DNA of 64,000 bases from Haliscomenobacteraceae bacterium (GTDB taxonomy: Bacteria; Bacteroidota; Bacteroidia; Chitinophagales; Saprospiraceae), in NCBI GenBank assembly GCA_947501115.1, contig CANMVX010000003.1, positions 1-64,000 on the forward strand. Direction: 5' to 3'. The notes beneath the pieces were generated by a model. It was not told where the DNA came from, searched no databases, and saw only the letters and a list, made by a program, of their open reading frames with translations. Positions 18,223 to 27,610 of this stretch are shown in pieces. Position numbers and translations under genes: made by a program. Within the stretch, counting starts at the first letter, position 1. Every line of letters begins with the position of its first letter.

Positions 18223-18812
18223 TGGAAATAGTTGCACATAGAATTAACTTAATAAATGAACTTTCACAAGTACCAAAGAAATTTGGGTGTGAAATAGATA
18301 TACGTGCATACAATAGCAATTTAATTCTGAACCACGAACCATATATTTTAGGAGATCGTTTAGTAGATTATTTAGATAATTATAAACATGGTTTATTAAT
18401 CTTAAATATAAAAGAAGCAGGAATTGAGAATGATGTTTTGGATGCTGTTAGAAAAAGAAATATACCTTCATTTTTCTTGTTAGATGTTGAATTCCCTTAT
18501 TTATACAGAGAAAGTCGTTTAGGAGAACGTTCTATGGCTATTAGATTTTCAGAAGACGAACCAATTCAGTTAGTCTATAATTATAAAAATTTAGTTGATT
18601 GGGTTTGGATTGATACAAATACTCAACTTCCTTTAAATTCAAGTAATATTCAAACCTTATCGTCTATGAAAACATGTCTTGTTTGTCCTGAAAGATGGGG
18701 AAGACCTAATGATATCTTATTGTATCGGCAATCAATGAAATCGTTAGGGTTTAAACCAAACGCGGTTATGACAAATTTAAAATATGCTCATTTGTGGGAA
18801 CAGGATATTTAG
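18222..18812 (+). CDS. Glycerophosphodiester phosphodiesterase-like small protein
   Basis: The 196-residue protein begins MEIVAHRINLINEL and CEIDIRAYNSNLILNHEP, echoing the GDPD signature HRG...E-D-x...HD. Here the first Gly is replaced (HRIN) and DxH is NHE-like, and the protein is shorter than the usual 230-250 residues. It may be a variant TIM-barrel phosphodiesterase or a non-hydrolytic relative. The start ATG lies in the stop of the GT2 gene (TGATG), and the next gene starts 19 bp before its end. Such tight packing argues for function in the same pathway. Confidence in the fold is moderate. Confidence 0.6.
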   Translation: MEIVAHRINLINELSQVPKKFGCEIDIRAYNSNLILNHEPYILGDRLVDYLDNYKHGLLILNIKEAGIENDVLDAVRKRNIPSFFLLDVEFPYLYRESRLGERSMAIRFSEDEPIQLVYNYKNLVDWVWIDTNTQLPLNSSNIQTLSSMKTCLVCPERWGRPNDILLYRQSMKSLGFKPNAVMTNLKYAHLWEQDI

Positions 18813-19498
18813 ACCAATTAAGGCAAGAAGCTTTTGAAATAAATATGGCAATAGTCCGAGAAAGACTGGTCATATTAACCTGGGGAAATGCATCTTCATT
18901 TGATCGTGCAAATGGTATACTTGCAATTAAGCCAAGTGGAGTATCTTATTCGTTGTTAAAATGGCAAGATATGGTTATTGTTGATTTAGATGGAAATGTT
19001 ATTGATTCTAAACTAAAACCAAGTTCAGATACCCTAACACACTTAGAGATATATAAAGGTTTTATTTCTGTTTGTGGAATAGTCCATACACACTCACCTT
19101 GGGCAACTATCTGGGCTCAAGCATGCAGATCGATACCTATATTGGGAACTACGCATGCTGATCATTTCAATGGAGATGTACCCTGCCTACCTTATTTAGA
19201 AAAGGACAAAGTAGAAAGTGCTTATGAAAAAGAAACTGGAATTCAAATTGTTGAATTTTTTAAAGAAAAAAAAATAGAGCCAACCCATATCCCAGGATGC
19301 TTACTCTCAGGGCATGCTTCATTCACGTGGGGAGAAACATCAAATAAAGCATTTGAAAATGCCATCGCACTAGAATCTTGCGCTCAAATGGCTTACTATT
19401 CTATTAGTTTAAATTCTAAAATTGAATTTCCATACTATATACAAAAAAAGCACTTTTCAAGAAAGCATGGCTCAAATGCTTATTATGGACAATCGTAA
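18794..19498 (+). CDS. AraD-like class II aldolase / L-ribulose-5-phosphate 4-epimerase
   Basis: A GTG start gives 234 residues. ILTWGNASSFDR contacts substrate phosphate, IKPSGVSY follows, and the zinc ligands are visible as VHTHSPWATIWAQ (His about 98 and 100) and SGHASFTWG (His about 174), with GTTHADHF between them. Spacing agrees with E. coli AraD (95, 97, 171). It should interconvert L-ribulose-5-phosphate and D-xylulose-5-phosphate, or cleave a similar sugar phosphate. A GTG start inside the upstream gene fits homology of the first 17 residues better than the ATG at 18845. With the RPE-like gene, it places pentulose phosphates at the centre of this module. Confidence 0.85.
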   Translation: MGTGYLDQLRQEAFEINMAIVRERLVILTWGNASSFDRANGILAIKPSGVSYSLLKWQDMVIVDLDGNVIDSKLKPSSDTLTHLEIYKGFISVCGIVHTHSPWATIWAQACRSIPILGTTHADHFNGDVPCLPYLEKDKVESAYEKETGIQIVEFFKEKKIEPTHIPGCLLSGHASFTWGETSNKAFENAIALESCAQMAYYSISLNSKIEFPYYIQKKHFSRKHGSNAYYGQS

Positions 19499-19594
19499 TT
19501 TAATCGAATGAATTTATTATCTTTTATAAATTATTGATTTTTTTGTATTGGTCCAATTATATGTTTAATTCAGTTAAAATTTTTTAATAAGTAG

Positions 19595-21475
19595 ATGAAA
19601 ATCCTATCAGAAAGATTAATGTTTAATATTAATTGGATAAATATATTAATGTTTGTCTTATTTTGGACCTATGGTTTTTATGGCTCTGTGGTTAAAGTTC
19701 CATTTGATAATTTTTATTTTCAATTTTTATTTTCAATTTTTTTATTTATTATTATATATTTATTAAATTATCTTGGAAATAAAAATGAAAAATACTTTTC
19801 TCTGACCATTATTTTAGAGAAAAATGACGTAGTTGTATTTAGTCTGATTTTACTGTTTTGGTTAATTATTTCATTTGGAAGACTAAATTCGCCTATTGTA
19901 GGTGATCATTTATATTATTCAATCAATTCAAAGCTTCAAGAAATAACGGTAATTTTAAAAACGAGTAATTTTATTTCGTTTTTTGATTTTAAATTTAAAG
20001 ATATTATCCGAATTTTTGATTTTTTCATTTTAGTTTTTTTTTATTTGTTTTTTAATTTGATAAGAATAAACAAAAATAGAATTTTTATTAACACTATATT
20101 AATATTTGCAATTTTGTTAGTTTTCAGAACAGTCATTATTTACGTAGGTGCTGGAAAAAGTCCACATCCTCCTTTTCAGCTGTTCCCGCTTTGGTTATCT
20201 TCTGCAATTTTTGGCGTTAATAATTTTTCTTTTAGATTACCTCAAATAATGGGATTGATACTTATTTCGTTTTTGTTTTTTAAAATATTCAAAAAATTCT
20301 ATTCAAATCAACTTTCATTTCTGCTTTGTTTAACAATTATTTTTATTCCTGTCCAAGTATATGCAGCTACAGTTGTTGAGGCATCTATTTGGTCATCAAC
20401 CCTTATTATCCTTGTAATAACCTTAATTATTACTAATAATATTGTTAATATAAAACAATGGGTTAGTATATCTTGCATTATTTCTGTAGTCGTTTTAATG
20501 AGAATAACCAGTATTATCATTATACCAATTTTCCTTATTCTATTTTTAAAGAATAACTTTAAATTATTGAAGGAGAATAAGTATATACTAATTTATATTT
20601 TAATTCCGTTGCTTATTTGCATGCCTTTTGTAGTTCAAAGTATTATATGTGGTACTCCTGCAACCTACACAATAGGAAGTGCTCCTTTCATACAAAATGA
20701 GGTTAATAGTTTCAATAGAGTTTCATTTGCTTTAGTAAATGGTATAATATTTAAAAGTGTTTTAAGTGCTATAAGCCCACCTTATTTATTTTTATTACTC
20801 GGATTAATTATAAGGTACCCTTTTGAAAAGGATTATTATATAAATAGATTATTAATTATTTTTTTAATTTTTTTGTCTATTTACATGTTTTTCTCGATAA
20901 ACACAGGATTATGGAATGTAGATAGATATAAGGTAGAATTTATGACGCCCTATCTCATAATTGGTTTTTTTCTCTTTTTTATCTATGTTGGAAAATTAAT
21001 TAAAAATGAGTTCATTATATCAATTTTTGCTTTTATAATAATCAGTTATGGTTTTTATCAACTAAATAGATATCCAAGTTCTATTCATGACCCCCTTGAA
21101 AATTCAATATTTAAAAGAATTACTGAAAATATTCATTTATATGAGAAGCCACTTTTGGTAGCCAAAAAGAATGGAATGGCAAATCATACGCTATTACTGG
21201 GCATTAATTATGGTGTTTTACCATATATTTTATCAGATTTTAATGTAAGTGAAGTAAAAAATACTAAATTACTTTTGGAAGACCAGTATAATATTGAAAA
21301 CTGGCTTGAATATAACGCTTTCAAAATAGATAAAAATAAAGATATAAAGATTGTTATAATCTCAGATTTACCTAGTAAACTTGAGATAATGAAAAATTTG
21401 AAATCGTTGGGATGGAAGGAGTCTGGAAGATTTTTTTATTCAGCTGATAATTACACTATTATGCTTAATAGATAA
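19595..21475 (+). CDS. Polytopic GT-C type membrane glycosyltransferase
   Basis: The 626-residue protein has about eleven hydrophobic segments and a soluble C-terminal tail of about 120 residues. The first large loop contains VGDHLYYSIN, an acidic site as in GT-C enzymes, and KSPHPPFQLFPLWLSSAIFG followed by FSFRLPQIMG resembles the PMT_2/GT39 (ArnT-like) family. It would use a polyprenyl-phosphate-linked sugar on the periplasmic face. That fits the GtrA domain and the DPM1-like GT2 just upstream. A role as Wzy-type polymerase is the main alternative. Confidence 0.65.
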   Translation: MKILSERLMFNINWINILMFVLFWTYGFYGSVVKVPFDNFYFQFLFSIFLFIIIYLLNYLGNKNEKYFSLTIILEKNDVVVFSLILLFWLIISFGRLNSPIVGDHLYYSINSKLQEITVILKTSNFISFFDFKFKDIIRIFDFFILVFFYLFFNLIRINKNRIFINTILIFAILLVFRTVIIYVGAGKSPHPPFQLFPLWLSSAIFGVNNFSFRLPQIMGLILISFLFFKIFKKFYSNQLSFLLCLTIIFIPVQVYAATVVEASIWSSTLIILVITLIITNNIVNIKQWVSISCIISVVVLMRITSIIIIPIFLILFLKNNFKLLKENKYILIYILIPLLICMPFVVQSIICGTPATYTIGSAPFIQNEVNSFNRVSFALVNGIIFKSVLSAISPPYLFLLLGLIIRYPFEKDYYINRLLIIFLIFLSIYMFFSINTGLWNVDRYKVEFMTPYLIIGFFLFFIYVGKLIKNEFIISIFAFIIISYGFYQLNRYPSSIHDPLENSIFKRITENIHLYEKPLLVAKKNGMANHTLLLGINYGVLPYILSDFNVSEVKNTKLLLEDQYNIENWLEYNAFKIDKNKDIKIVIISDLPSKLEIMKNLKSLGWKESGRFFYSADNYTIMLNR

Positions 21476-21508
21476 TATTCAATTATTGTTATGTCAAAAT
21501 AAAAAACA

Positions 21509-22597
21509 TTGAAAAAAGCAATTATAACAGGAATTACAGGTCAGGACGGAGCTTATCTGGCTGAGTTCCTTTTACAAAAAGGGTATGAGGTTCATGGTAT
21601 TAAAAGGAGAAGCTCTCTTTTTAATACGCAAAGAATTGACCACCTCTACGAAGACCCTCACACTCCGCATCGTAATCTTTTTTTGCATTATGGTGACCTC
21701 ACGGATAGCACCAATATTATACGCATTATTCAAGAGGTTCAACCGGATGAAATTTATAATCTGGCAGCAATGAGTCACGTCCAGGTTTCTTTCGATGAAC
21801 CTGAATATACGGCGAATGCAGATGGGTTGGGAACTTTAAGAATCTTAGAGGCTATTCGTCTGTTAGGTCTTACTAAAAAAACCAAATTTTACCAGGCTTC
21901 TACATCTGAATTATACGGCTTAGTGCAGGAAGTTCCACAAACAGAAAAAACACCTTTTTATCCAAGATCTCCCTATGCAGTGGCAAAAATGTATGCCTAC
22001 TGGATTACGGTCAATTACAGAGAGGCTTATCAGATTTTTGCATCTAATGGCATTTTATTTAATCACGAATCGCCTAAGAGAGGGGAAACGTTTGTTACCA
22101 GAAAAATAACCAGAGCCGCTGCCAAAATTGTATTGGGAATGGAAAATTGCATGTATTTGGGTAATTTAGATGCACAACGTGACTGGGGGCATGCAAAAGA
22201 TTATATAGAAGGTATGTTTTTGATGCTTCAGCAGGATGAACCAGATGATTTTGTGTTGGCAACAGGCATAACTACGTCTATCAGAGAATTCATCAGGCTA
22301 ACTTTTTTGGAGTTAAATATAGACATTGGTTTTAGAGGTGTTGGCGTCGAAGAAGAAGGATTCATCATTAAAAACGATAGTGATTTCAAGGTCGATATAG
22401 GTCAGGTAATTGTAAAAGTGGATCCGAAATATTTCAGACCAACCGAAGTTGAGTTATTGATTGGAGACCCGTCAAAAGCCTTTGCAAAACTGAACTGGAG
22501 ACCTAAACATGACTTGAAAAGCTTGATTAAAGATATGATTCATAGTGATTTGGATTTATTTAAAAAGGAGTTAATACTAAAACAAAATGGTGTTTGA
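21509..22597 (+). CDS. gmd: GDP-mannose 4,6-dehydratase
   Basis: The 362-residue extended SDR starts at a [21 protein letters not shown] is the NAD(P) loop, [15 protein letters not shown] and [13 protein letters not shown] follow. [16 protein letters not shown] and [12 protein letters not shown] hold the catalytic Thr/Glu/Tyr/Lys. [18 protein letters not shown] and [14 protein letters not shown] complete the Gmd signature. It makes GDP-4-keto-6-deoxymannose, the first step to GDP-L-fucose. fcl starts 11 bp before its stop. A dead second copy lies at 12339-12805, with the same unusual TTG start. Confidence 0.97.
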   Translation: MKKAIITGITGQDGAYLAEFLLQKGYEVHGIKRRSSLFNTQRIDHLYEDPHTPHRNLFLHYGDLTDSTNIIRIIQEVQPDEIYNLAAMSHVQVSFDEPEYTANADGLGTLRILEAIRLLGLTKKTKFYQASTSELYGLVQEVPQTEKTPFYPRSPYAVAKMYAYWITVNYREAYQIFASNGILFNHESPKRGETFVTRKITRAAAKIVLGMENCMYLGNLDAQRDWGHAKDYIEGMFLMLQQDEPDDFVLATGITTSIREFIRLTFLELNIDIGFRGVGVEEEGFIIKNDSDFKVDIGQVIVKVDPKYFRPTEVELLIGDPSKAFAKLNWRPKHDLKSLIKDMIHSDLDLFKKELILKQNGV

Positions 22598-23531
22598 TAA
22601 TTTAAATAAATCAAAGAAAATATTCATAGCAGGGCATCAAGGTATGGTGGGCTCTTCTTTAGTAAGGAAATTTCAAAAAGAGGGTTTCAATCATATTATA
22701 GTTAAAAGTTCTAAAGAACTTGACTTAAGGAATCAGTCTCAGGTCAATCATTTTTTTGCAACGGAAAGGCCATCCTACGTTATTTTAGCGGCTGCCAAAG
22801 TTGGTGGTATACATGCAAACAACACCTTTAGGGCTGAATTTATTTATGATAATTTAATGATTGAGGCCAATATCATACATGCAGCTTACTTAAATGAGGT
22901 GGAAAAATTACTGTTTCTTGGTTCATCTTGTATTTATCCTAAATTAGCGGAACAGCCAATAAAAGAGTCATCTATATTTGGCGGATATCTTGAAGAAACC
23001 AATAAACCCTATGCAGTAGCAAAACTTGCTGGCATTGAATTATGTGATAGCTACCGATATCAGTATGGTTGTAATTTTATTTCAGCAATGCCAACCAATT
23101 TATATGGTACTAACGATAATTATCACCCTGAAAACTCCCATGTTTTCCCAGCCTTAATCAGGAAAATTTCTTTAGCTAAGGAAAGAACGGAACCTGTAGT
23201 TAATATTTGGGGAACGGGAAAACCTCAAAGAGAATTCTTACATGTAGATGATCTTGCGGATGCCTGCTTTTTTTTATTACAACATTATAATGAATCAGGC
23301 GTCGTTAATATCGGATGGGGAAAAGATATCGCTATAGCAGAATTAGCAAATCTTATAAAAGAGGTTATAGGTTATAAAGGAATTTTTCATTTTGATACCT
23401 CTAAACCGGACGGAACACCAAGAAAATTATTAGATACTTCGAAGATAAATAAACTGGGTTGGTTCCCAAAAATTGAATTAAGAGAAGGAATAAAGAAAAC
23501 CGTTGAGGAATTTACAAAATTGATGAAATAA
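22587..23531 (+). CDS. fcl: GDP-L-fucose synthase
   Basis: The 314-residue short-chain reductase/epimerase reads [48 protein letters not shown] and [14 protein letters not shown] with Ser/Tyr/Lys catalytic residues. [13 protein letters not shown] and [13 protein letters not shown] follow, all diagnostic. It converts the Gmd product to GDP-L-fucose with NADPH. Gene overlap with gmd gives one translational unit. Together they show that L-fucose or a derivative is in the polysaccharide. Confidence 0.97.
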   Translation: MVFDNLNKSKKIFIAGHQGMVGSSLVRKFQKEGFNHIIVKSSKELDLRNQSQVNHFFATERPSYVILAAAKVGGIHANNTFRAEFIYDNLMIEANIIHAAYLNEVEKLLFLGSSCIYPKLAEQPIKESSIFGGYLEETNKPYAVAKLAGIELCDSYRYQYGCNFISAMPTNLYGTNDNYHPENSHVFPALIRKISLAKERTEPVVNIWGTGKPQREFLHVDDLADACFFLLQHYNESGVVNIGWGKDIAIAELANLIKEVIGYKGIFHFDTSKPDGTPRKLLDTSKINKLGWFPKIELREGIKKTVEEFTKLMK

Positions 23532-23562
23532 AAAAACTATTTTTTTGCAAACAAACCGTTAA

Positions 23563-24978
23563 ATGAAAAAAGTTATTATTATTGGAGCTGGTCCGGCAGG
23601 TCTTACTGCAGCGTATGAAATTTCAAAATCAAAAGAGTTTTCCTGCGTACTTATTGAAAAATCAAAATACGTTGGGGGAATGGCTCGATCTGTAGAATTA
23701 TTAGGTCAAACAGTGGATATTGGTCCACATCGTTTTTTTTCTAACGATACACGAGTAAATAAATTATGGCTGGAAGTGGTAGGTAAGAATTACCAAATGG
23801 TAGATAGACTTACTCGAATATTTTACAAAGGTAAATATTTCGATTATCCACTAAAACCAATAAATGCATTTTTAAATTTAGGTATTAAAGAAACTATTTT
23901 TTGCTTATTAAGTTTTTTTTTAGTTAAATTGTTTCCACATAAAAGACCGGATACTTTTGAGGGTTGGGTGACTAATCGTTTTGGAGCAAGGCTTTATAGT
24001 ATTTTTTTTAAAAGTTATACTGAGAAACTTTGGGGAATTCCATGCGAAAACCTTACTTCAGAATTTGCAAAACAAAGAATAAAAAATTTTTCATTAGGTG
24101 AGGCAATTATTGCAGCTTTTAATTTAGGAAAAAAAAAGCATAAAACATTAGTTGATCAATTTGCCTACCCATTATTTGGAAATGGATTTGTTTACGAAAA
24201 AATGAAAGAACTTTATCTAGAAAATGGAGGAATTATTTATTTTGATAAAAGTATAAAGGAAATATATTTTGATGGATTACACTATAGCATAAATTTTGAT
24301 GATGTTATTTTAAAATCAGAATTTCTGATAAGCTCTATGCCAATAACTTCATTTCTGCAGATTTTCAAAAATTCACCTGAAAGTATAATAAATCAGAGTG
24401 CTAATCTTAAATTTAGAAATACATTACTTATTTATGTATCGCTGGAAAATGTTATTACTTTTAAAGATCAATGGCTTTATATTCAGGATGAAAATATCTT
24501 ATCAGGAAGGGTTACCAATTTTAATAATTGGGTAAAAACAATTAAAAATAATAATGGAAGAACTGTATTAGCTTTTGAATATTGGTGTTATGATAAGGAT
24601 TATATTTGGAATTGTGAAGAAACAGAGTTAAAAAAAATAGTACAAAACGACTTAATAAATGGAAATTTTATCAAGTCTTTAAATAATATCGTTGATTACG
24701 CATTTATTAAGGTTCCAATGTGTTATCCTGTTTATGACAAAGATTATAAAGATTCTTTGGATAATGTAATTATATATACAAAGGAATTTAAAAACCTACA
24801 TTTGATTGGCCGTTATGGAGCTTTTAAATATAATAATCAAGATCATTCTATTCTAATGGGTTTATTGACAGCTAAAAACATAGCTGGAAAAGAAGAAAAT
24901 GATTTATGGAGCATAAATACAGACTATGAATATCATGAATCAAGCACAATTACCGCTACTGGTTTAGTAAATAACTAA
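23563..24978 (+). CDS. FAD-dependent oxidoreductase, UDP-galactopyranose-mutase-like
   Basis: The 471-residue protein has an N-terminal FAD-binding motif IIIGAGPAGLTAAYEI (about 4-19), then VGGMARSVELLGQTVDIGPHRFF, a layout shared with UDP-galactopyranose mutases and protoporphyrinogen-oxidase-like proteins of EPS loci. GRYGAFKYNNQDHSILMGL (about 434-452) is the conserved C-terminal FAD contact. It may convert a pyranose nucleotide sugar to the furanose form or oxidise a sugar; classic Glf is shorter (about 370-400). It lies 31 bp after fcl and appears cotranscribed. Confidence 0.75.
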   Translation: MKKVIIIGAGPAGLTAAYEISKSKEFSCVLIEKSKYVGGMARSVELLGQTVDIGPHRFFSNDTRVNKLWLEVVGKNYQMVDRLTRIFYKGKYFDYPLKPINAFLNLGIKETIFCLLSFFLVKLFPHKRPDTFEGWVTNRFGARLYSIFFKSYTEKLWGIPCENLTSEFAKQRIKNFSLGEAIIAAFNLGKKKHKTLVDQFAYPLFGNGFVYEKMKELYLENGGIIYFDKSIKEIYFDGLHYSINFDDVILKSEFLISSMPITSFLQIFKNSPESIINQSANLKFRNTLLIYVSLENVITFKDQWLYIQDENILSGRVTNFNNWVKTIKNNNGRTVLAFEYWCYDKDYIWNCEETELKKIVQNDLINGNFIKSLNNIVDYAFIKVPMCYPVYDKDYKDSLDNVIIYTKEFKNLHLIGRYGAFKYNNQDHSILMGLLTAKNIAGKEENDLWSINTDYEYHESSTITATGLVNN

Positions 24979-25002
24979 TTTTATATTTTTAAAATCAAAA
25001 AA

Positions 25003-26649
25003 ATGTTAATTTATTTCACTGTAATATTTTTAACAATATATATTATATTATTTTCAGGTAATTATATTGATAATCTATTTACTAACATAGAAAGTGAAAA
25101 AAAATCGTCTAATATACTTTTCTTCTTTCTGATTGGATATAATTTTTATTCGGTACTATCAGGATACCTTTCTTTATTAATTCCTTTGGGTGGTATCTTA
25201 TTTTTCATGTTAGCAATTTCTTTGATATTTGGTGTTAATTATTTAGTTTTAAAATTTAAATATTTTAATAAAACTGATGTAATACTTCTTGTTTGTGTTT
25301 CAATTCTAATCTCCATATTTTGTGCTGTTGGCATAAGAAATTTTGATTCAACGCTTTACCATGTGCAAAGTATAAAATGGATTTCTGAGTTTCCCGTTGT
25401 TCCTGGTTTGGGAAACCTTCATAGTAGATTTGCTTTCAATTCTATGTTTTTTCCAGTTTCTTCTTTATTTTCTTTAAATTTAGTAGCAACTAAGGATTGG
25501 TTGATTTTTCCTCTGAACGCAGTTTTATTCCTTGTTTATCTTATTTGGCAATACTTCAATATTAAAAATTCCTTTGAAGAGGAGGATAAAGCAAAAGTAA
25601 TATTTATTGTCTTAATGGTTTTTCTTCCAGTTATTTACTTATTGAAATGGGCAAGCAGTCCAACACCAGATTTTGCTTGTGCAATTTTAGGTATGATAAT
25701 ATTACAATGGATTTTATTTGAAAATAATATTGTAAATGCTAACAGGAGGATTATAATTATTGGAACTATAATTACTGCAATAACCTTTAAACTTTCTTTT
25801 GCACCCATGCTAGTTTTGATTCCTTTGTTTTTATTACAAAAGAGGTGGTTAGTTGATATTCCCAAAATATCATTTTTAGGAATATTTATATCAATACCCT
25901 TTTTAATCAGGAATTACTTTTTATCAGGTTATTTGTTCTACCCATTTTCTGCAATAGATGTATTTAATCCTGATTGGAAAATACCTATTGAATTAGTTAA
26001 AGCTGAAGAAGAAAGTATCAAAGCATGGGCAATTCAACCATCTAATAATCCGGAGGAGATATTGAAAATGTCTATTTTTGAATGGTTTCCGTCTTGGGTG
26101 ATGGGTATGGATCACCTGATGAAACTACTTCTTTTTGTTTGTATTTTATTTTTAATTTTTGGCATTACTACTTTTATCCTTAGAAAAAATGGTCCAGATA
26201 TCAGATGGGTGTTTTTTATAGGCATTACTTTCCTATTTTGGTTTTTGCAGGCTCCTGATCCAAGATTTATTTATGGTATTATTTTTTTTACTGTAGCATA
26301 TTTCATTTATTGGTTTAGTAGAAACCTTTTTCTTCTTTTTCCAAAAATTAATTTTAAACTATATATTTTAACGTTTATTTTGGGATTTTTAGGTTTAACT
26401 GGTTCAATATATTTTAAGACGGTGTTATCTTATAGGGAGAATTTGTCACAGTTTGTTTTCCCCAGTGCTTTTTATAAGGATTTTGAAAAACCTGTTATAA
26501 AGGAATATGAAAGTCCGTTTCGTTATTTTGCACCCGAAAAAAACGGAAACTGCTTTAATGCTCCTTTGCCCTGCGCAACTGGCGTTTTGGAGGAAAATAT
26601 AGAGCTAAGAGGCACTACACTTGCAGCTGGCTTTAGAGTTAGAAAATAA
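25003..26649 (+). CDS. LIC_10190-like polytopic membrane protein
   Basis: The 548-residue protein has about twelve hydrophobic segments. A conserved loop, NFDSTLYHVQSIKWISEFP, followed by VVPGLGNLHSRFAFNS (about 113-150), is the mark of the LIC_10190 family of surface-polysaccharide loci, thought to be GT-C like. The Asp and His in that loop could be catalytic. A C-terminal soluble piece of about 50 residues ends the protein. It may be a transferase or polymerase in the periplasmic steps. It is the last gene of the long + strand run, facing a convergent GT2. Confidence 0.65.
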   Translation: MLIYFTVIFLTIYIILFSGNYIDNLFTNIESEKKSSNILFFFLIGYNFYSVLSGYLSLLIPLGGILFFMLAISLIFGVNYLVLKFKYFNKTDVILLVCVSILISIFCAVGIRNFDSTLYHVQSIKWISEFPVVPGLGNLHSRFAFNSMFFPVSSLFSLNLVATKDWLIFPLNAVLFLVYLIWQYFNIKNSFEEEDKAKVIFIVLMVFLPVIYLLKWASSPTPDFACAILGMIILQWILFENNIVNANRRIIIIGTIITAITFKLSFAPMLVLIPLFLLQKRWLVDIPKISFLGIFISIPFLIRNYFLSGYLFYPFSAIDVFNPDWKIPIELVKAEEESIKAWAIQPSNNPEEILKMSIFEWFPSWVMGMDHLMKLLLFVCILFLIFGITTFILRKNGPDIRWVFFIGITFLFWFLQAPDPRFIYGIIFFTVAYFIYWFSRNLFLLFPKINFKLYILTFILGFLGLTGSIYFKTVLSYRENLSQFVFPSAFYKDFEKPVIKEYESPFRYFAPEKNGNCFNAPLPCATGVLEENIELRGTTLAAGFRVRK

Positions 26650-26670
26650 GAAAATAACAATTTTATAGTT

Positions 26671-27555
26671 TTACATTATTCCTTCTTCTTTTGATCCCTC
26701 ATAAAATCCAATGCTCCACCCTAAATAGAGCATAATTAATAGTGGAGTTAATAAGATATAAGAATAAAAATACTTGCTTTTTTGGGTGTTCTTCAAACCA
26801 GAAAAATATCTGAAAAAAGTAAGGAAAAATGCGAGCATAGGAAACCTGAAAATAAGTTTAGGGGGCAATCCGTTTTCCCTTCTAACTTTTGCGGAAAGTT
26901 TACCCAGCATTCTTAAATTCTTCCAGATGTGTGAAAAATTTGTCCTGTTATGATGGGTCATAGTAAAATCATCATATTTAACTATTTTACCCCCTTTTTT
27001 TCTTAGGTTTTCAGCAAAAAAGAAATCTTCAAAAGCTCTATATCCTGAAAAATATCCGTATTTATCGAACAAGTTACGCTTTGAACCAAAATTTCCGGTG
27101 GATGCACCCTTAATTTCTACTGGTGGTTGATTACTTTTTAAAAACCCATTGAACTCTACCAAATAGCCAGCAGTGCCCCAGATATTTAAAGGAGTACCAT
27201 TATTTATGGTTCCACAAATAACCATATCTTCTTTAACATAATTCAATATACATTCCAACCAACCCTCCTCCACGGTGCAATCCGCATCAATCATTCCGAT
27301 AAACTCCCCTTTTGCCTCTTTTATTCCAATATTTCTTGCTATTCCAGGAAAGGTCTGTTTTGCCAGTTTAATGAGTTTTACATTGGGAAAATCTTTAAAC
27401 ATGGTCTCTATAAGTCTCTGAATTTCAATTGGAGAGCTATCCACAATGATTATTTCGAATGAACTTGTACATTTTTGATGTAGAATTGATTGTACACACC
27501 GTTTCAAGTGTTCAATATGATTATAGGAAGGAATGATTACTGAAATTTGATGCAT
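26671..27555 (-). CDS. GT2 family glycosyltransferase
   Basis: I start at the internal Met at 27555 (MHQISVIIPSYNHIEHLKR, 294 residues) because the 27 codons before it are hydrophobic leader in the intergenic region and not part of the GT fold. IIIVDSSP, GIARNIGIKEAKGEFIGMIDADC (DAD metal site, about 88-90) and ASTGNFGSKRNLF follow. A C-terminal hydrophobic helix may anchor it. It is divergent from the next GT2 gene with only 55 bp between starts, so a bidirectional promoter sits there. It points against the main locus direction. Confidence 0.85.
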   Translation of the reverse strand: MHQISVIIPSYNHIEHLKRCVQSILHQKCTSSFEIIIVDSSPIEIQRLIETMFKDFPNVKLIKLAKQTFPGIARNIGIKEAKGEFIGMIDADCTVEEGWLECILNYVKEDMVICGTINNGTPLNIWGTAGYLVEFNGFLKSNQPPVEIKGASTGNFGSKRNLFDKYGYFSGYRAFEDFFFAENLRKKGGKIVKYDDFTMTHHNRTNFSHIWKNLRMLGKLSAKVRRENGLPPKLIFRFPMLAFFLTFFRYFSGLKNTQKSKYFYSYILLTPLLIMLYLGWSIGFYEGSKEEGIM

Positions 27556-27610
27556 ACTACTTCTTGTAAGATGAGTGTGCACAAATATACTAATTAAAAA
27601 ATATTTTACT

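Noticed and set aside
20308-20520. Small minus-strand hydrophobic frame within the GT-C gene
   Set aside because: Hydrophobic shadow of a membrane protein gene; no independent support.
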